Below are positions 62,769-64,000 of a DNA stretch of 64,000 nucleotides, piece by piece. Source of the DNA: Pseudomonas entomophila (GTDB lineage Bacteria; Pseudomonadota; Gammaproteobacteria; Pseudomonadales; Pseudomonadaceae). The stretch is taken from assembly GCF_023277925.1 (NCBI RefSeq), contig NZ_CP063832.1:5067501-5131500 (forward strand), given 5' to 3'. The position numbers and the translations under genes are program-made. Below the pieces are notes generated by a model that made no database searches, was not told the DNA's origin, and saw nothing but the letters and a program-made list of their open reading frames with translations. The stretch's first letter is position 1. The number at the start of each line of letters is the position of its first letter.

Positions 62769-63359
62769 ATGAGTGAGCCGTTCCTGGGTCAAATCACATT
62801 GTTCGCAGGCAACTTCGCACCTCGGGGCTGGGCCCTGTGCAATGGACAGATTCTGCCCATCCAGCAGAACGCCGCGTTGTTCGCGATCCTGGGCACCACC
62901 TACGGTGGCAATGGCCAGAGCACGTTCGCGTTGCCTGACTTGCGTGGCCGTGGCCCCGTCCATGCCGGTCAAGGGATAGGGACGGACAACATCTTGCTGG
63001 GCGAGGCGGGAGGGGTGACAACGAACACCCTGACGCTTGCGAACATGGTGCCGCAGAACTTGAACATCCCCGCCGCAACGGTGCCGGTCGCCATCCCGGC
63101 CACCAGCGGCACCGCCGAGCTGGATACGCCGTCGAACGGTGCGGTGCTGGCCAAGTCGGTCGACACCACAGGCTCGGGGCCCGAGATCAAGATCTACACC
63201 GCCACGGCCACCAACACCACGCTCAAGCCGTTCAACATCACGGTCCCGGCCAGCACGGTAACGGTCCAGGGGAGCAACCTGCCGTTCACGAACCAGAGCC
63301 CTTACCTGGGCGTCAACTTCATCATCGCGCTCGAAGGGATCTTCCCGTCCCGTAACTGA
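62769..63359 (+). CDS. Phage-tail-collar-domain protein (microcystin-dependent-protein-like)
   Basis: A 196-residue protein with a tail-collar domain at residues 1-60 (FLGQITLFAGNFAPRGWALC, then NGQILPIQQNAALFAILGTT and ALPDLRGRGPVHAG), a low-complexity Thr/Ala/Val-rich middle and a compact end (SPYLGVNFIIALEGIFPSR). Related Mdp proteins are non-phage, often secreted; there are no phage genes nearby. AGGAG precedes the ATG. It is the gene directly before the giant protein. Confidence 0.88.
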   Translation: MSEPFLGQITLFAGNFAPRGWALCNGQILPIQQNAALFAILGTTYGGNGQSTFALPDLRGRGPVHAGQGIGTDNILLGEAGGVTTNTLTLANMVPQNLNIPAATVPVAIPATSGTAELDTPSNGAVLAKSVDTTGSGPEIKIYTATATNTTLKPFNITVPASTVTVQGSNLPFTNQSPYLGVNFIIALEGIFPSRN

Positions 63360-63385
63360 GGCCGGGCAACCAGCAGGCAGGGCAG

Positions 63386-63462
63386 CGGGGCGCACATCGG
63401 CGCCCCGTCGTCCGTTCAGGATTTCCCAACAAGGACAGGCCGTCCTCATTCGCAAGGACGGC
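63386..63462 (+). promoter_or_regulatory. Structured leader of the giant-protein gene (two hairpins)
   Basis: Two 8-bp perfect stems without T runs: cggggcgc/gcgccccg (63386-63407) and gccgtcct/aggacggc (63439-63462). They occupy the 138-base gap before the giant gene and could act as a processing site or attenuator that sets expression relative to the upstream genes. Function inferred. Confidence 0.35.
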
Positions 63463-63497
63463 GCGCACAACCAGCCCCAGGGCTGAGCGAGGGCATC

Positions 63498-64000
63498 ATG
63501 GCATTCTGGAAACGCGGCAAGGACACCCACACACAAAACGTTTCCACGAGCCGCCCGAGCCTTATCCAGGCCCTGGAGCCGCGCATGATGTTCGACGCCT
63601 CGGTGGGCGTGGTCGCCGACCAGGGCGCCCAGGCGGTCGAAGCCGCCGCGGCCGCCAGCGTGGCCAAGGACACCAGCGCCGCCAGCGATGCGGCCAGCAC
63701 CCGCGACAGCGCCAGCCACGAGCCGGCCCACGAAGCGGCACCGGCCACCGCGCCCAACACCGCAGCCTCGGGCAACCACGAAGTGGTGTTCATCGACTCG
63801 GCCGTCAGCGACTACCAGAAACTCATCGCCGGCTTGCCCGCCGGGGTCGAGGTGGTGGTGCTGGAGAATGGCAAAGACGGTTTCAAGCAGATCGCCGATT
63901 ACCTCAACGGCCGCAGCGACGTCACTTCGGTCGACATCATCAGCCACGGTGACCAGGGCTATGTCTACCTGGCCGGCAACGCCATCTGGGCCAACCAGCT
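63498..64000 (+). CDS. Start of a probable giant exported protein (LEPR motif, DUF4347-like domain), partial
   Basis: The open frame runs from an ATG at 63498 off the window end, 167 codons visible. The N-terminus is basic (MAFWKRGKDTH), followed by SLIQALEPRMMFDASVG, the LEPR-type motif of very large surface or secreted proteins. An Ala/Ser-rich low-complexity linker leads to a domain (EVVFIDSAVSDYQKLIAGLP, VVVLENGKDGFKQIADYLN, DIISHGDQGYVYLAG) that matches the DUF4347 domain. No Sec signal peptide is seen, suggesting export by a C-terminal type 1 signal. Size and repeats beyond the window are unknown. Confidence 0.82.
   Translation, partial: MAFWKRGKDTHTQNVSTSRPSLIQALEPRMMFDASVGVVADQGAQAVEAAAAASVAKDTSAASDAASTRDSASHEPAHEAAPATAPNTAASGNHEVVFIDSAVSDYQKLIAGLPAGVEVVVLENGKDGFKQIADYLNGRSDVTSVDIISHGDQGYVYLAGNAIWANQ

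Noticed and set aside
62769..63359. Tail-collar gene as evidence for a prophage
   Set aside because: No other phage gene is present and the surrounding genes fit a non-phage Mdp-type locus.

Overview
The window reads as a chromosomal segment of a fluorescent Pseudomonas, most likely of the P. putida group. The reasons are the high GC content with strong third-position bias, at least a dozen Pseudomonas-type REP/BIME palindromes between genes, a 639-residue chemoreceptor matching P. putida McpS next to ggt, and the order recCBD - yfiRNB - LysR/mmsAB. No plasmid or prophage backbone, transposase, CRISPR array or tRNA was seen.

Layout. 1-860: the 3' end of a 23S rRNA gene, a 5S rRNA gene and a strong intrinsic terminator. 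1021-10237: recC, recB and recD with 4-bp overlaps. 10307-12645: the yfiR-yfiN-yfiB cyclic-di-GMP module. 12798-16327: a LysR regulator divergent from mmsA-mmsB (valine catabolism), closed by a terminator. 16704-26649: an accessory island of lower and uneven GC with a split Tc-toxin A subunit (1549 and 1522 residues) and a small unknown gene. 26683-27027: a cupin.

27275-32984 (minus strand): a tightly overlapping six-gene phospholipid operon related to E. coli ynbABCD: CDP-alcohol phosphatidyltransferase, hydrolase-methyltransferase fusion, PAP2-dual-specificity phosphatase fusion, small membrane protein, acyltransferase and CDP-diglyceride synthase. 33199-33845: a HicAB toxin-antitoxin pair with a palindromic operator. 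33886-36058: a quinol monooxygenase-like protein, MdaB and a LysR regulator. 36178-47381: ggt, mcpS, rhlE, an HI0933-type flavoprotein, an HDAC-like deacylase, a half-size EamA protein, an Ais-like phosphatase, a GNAT, tesB and a HAD phosphatase. 47563-53639: an MDR oxidoreductase, a GNAT, a GNAT-C39 protease-like fusion divergent from an ATP-grasp (RimK-like) ligase, a CorA-like protein lacking the GMN motif, and an overlapping 31-codon membrane peptide. 53900-55294: an amino acid permease.

55621-64000: the most intriguing region. A three-gene operon encodes two HlyD/RND-type adaptors and an integral-membrane M50-type metalloprotease with a PqqD-like N-terminus and a C-terminal adaptor arm. 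It is followed by an Asp/Asn beta-hydroxylase-like protein, a sulfotransferase-like protein, a GNAT, a small DUF6916-like protein, a phage-tail-collar (microcystin-dependent-like) protein and the start of a probable giant exported protein with an LEPR-type motif and a DUF4347-like domain. Together they look like a dedicated modification and export system for a very large surface protein. That is inference: the giant gene runs off the window and no ABC transporter or TolC is visible here.
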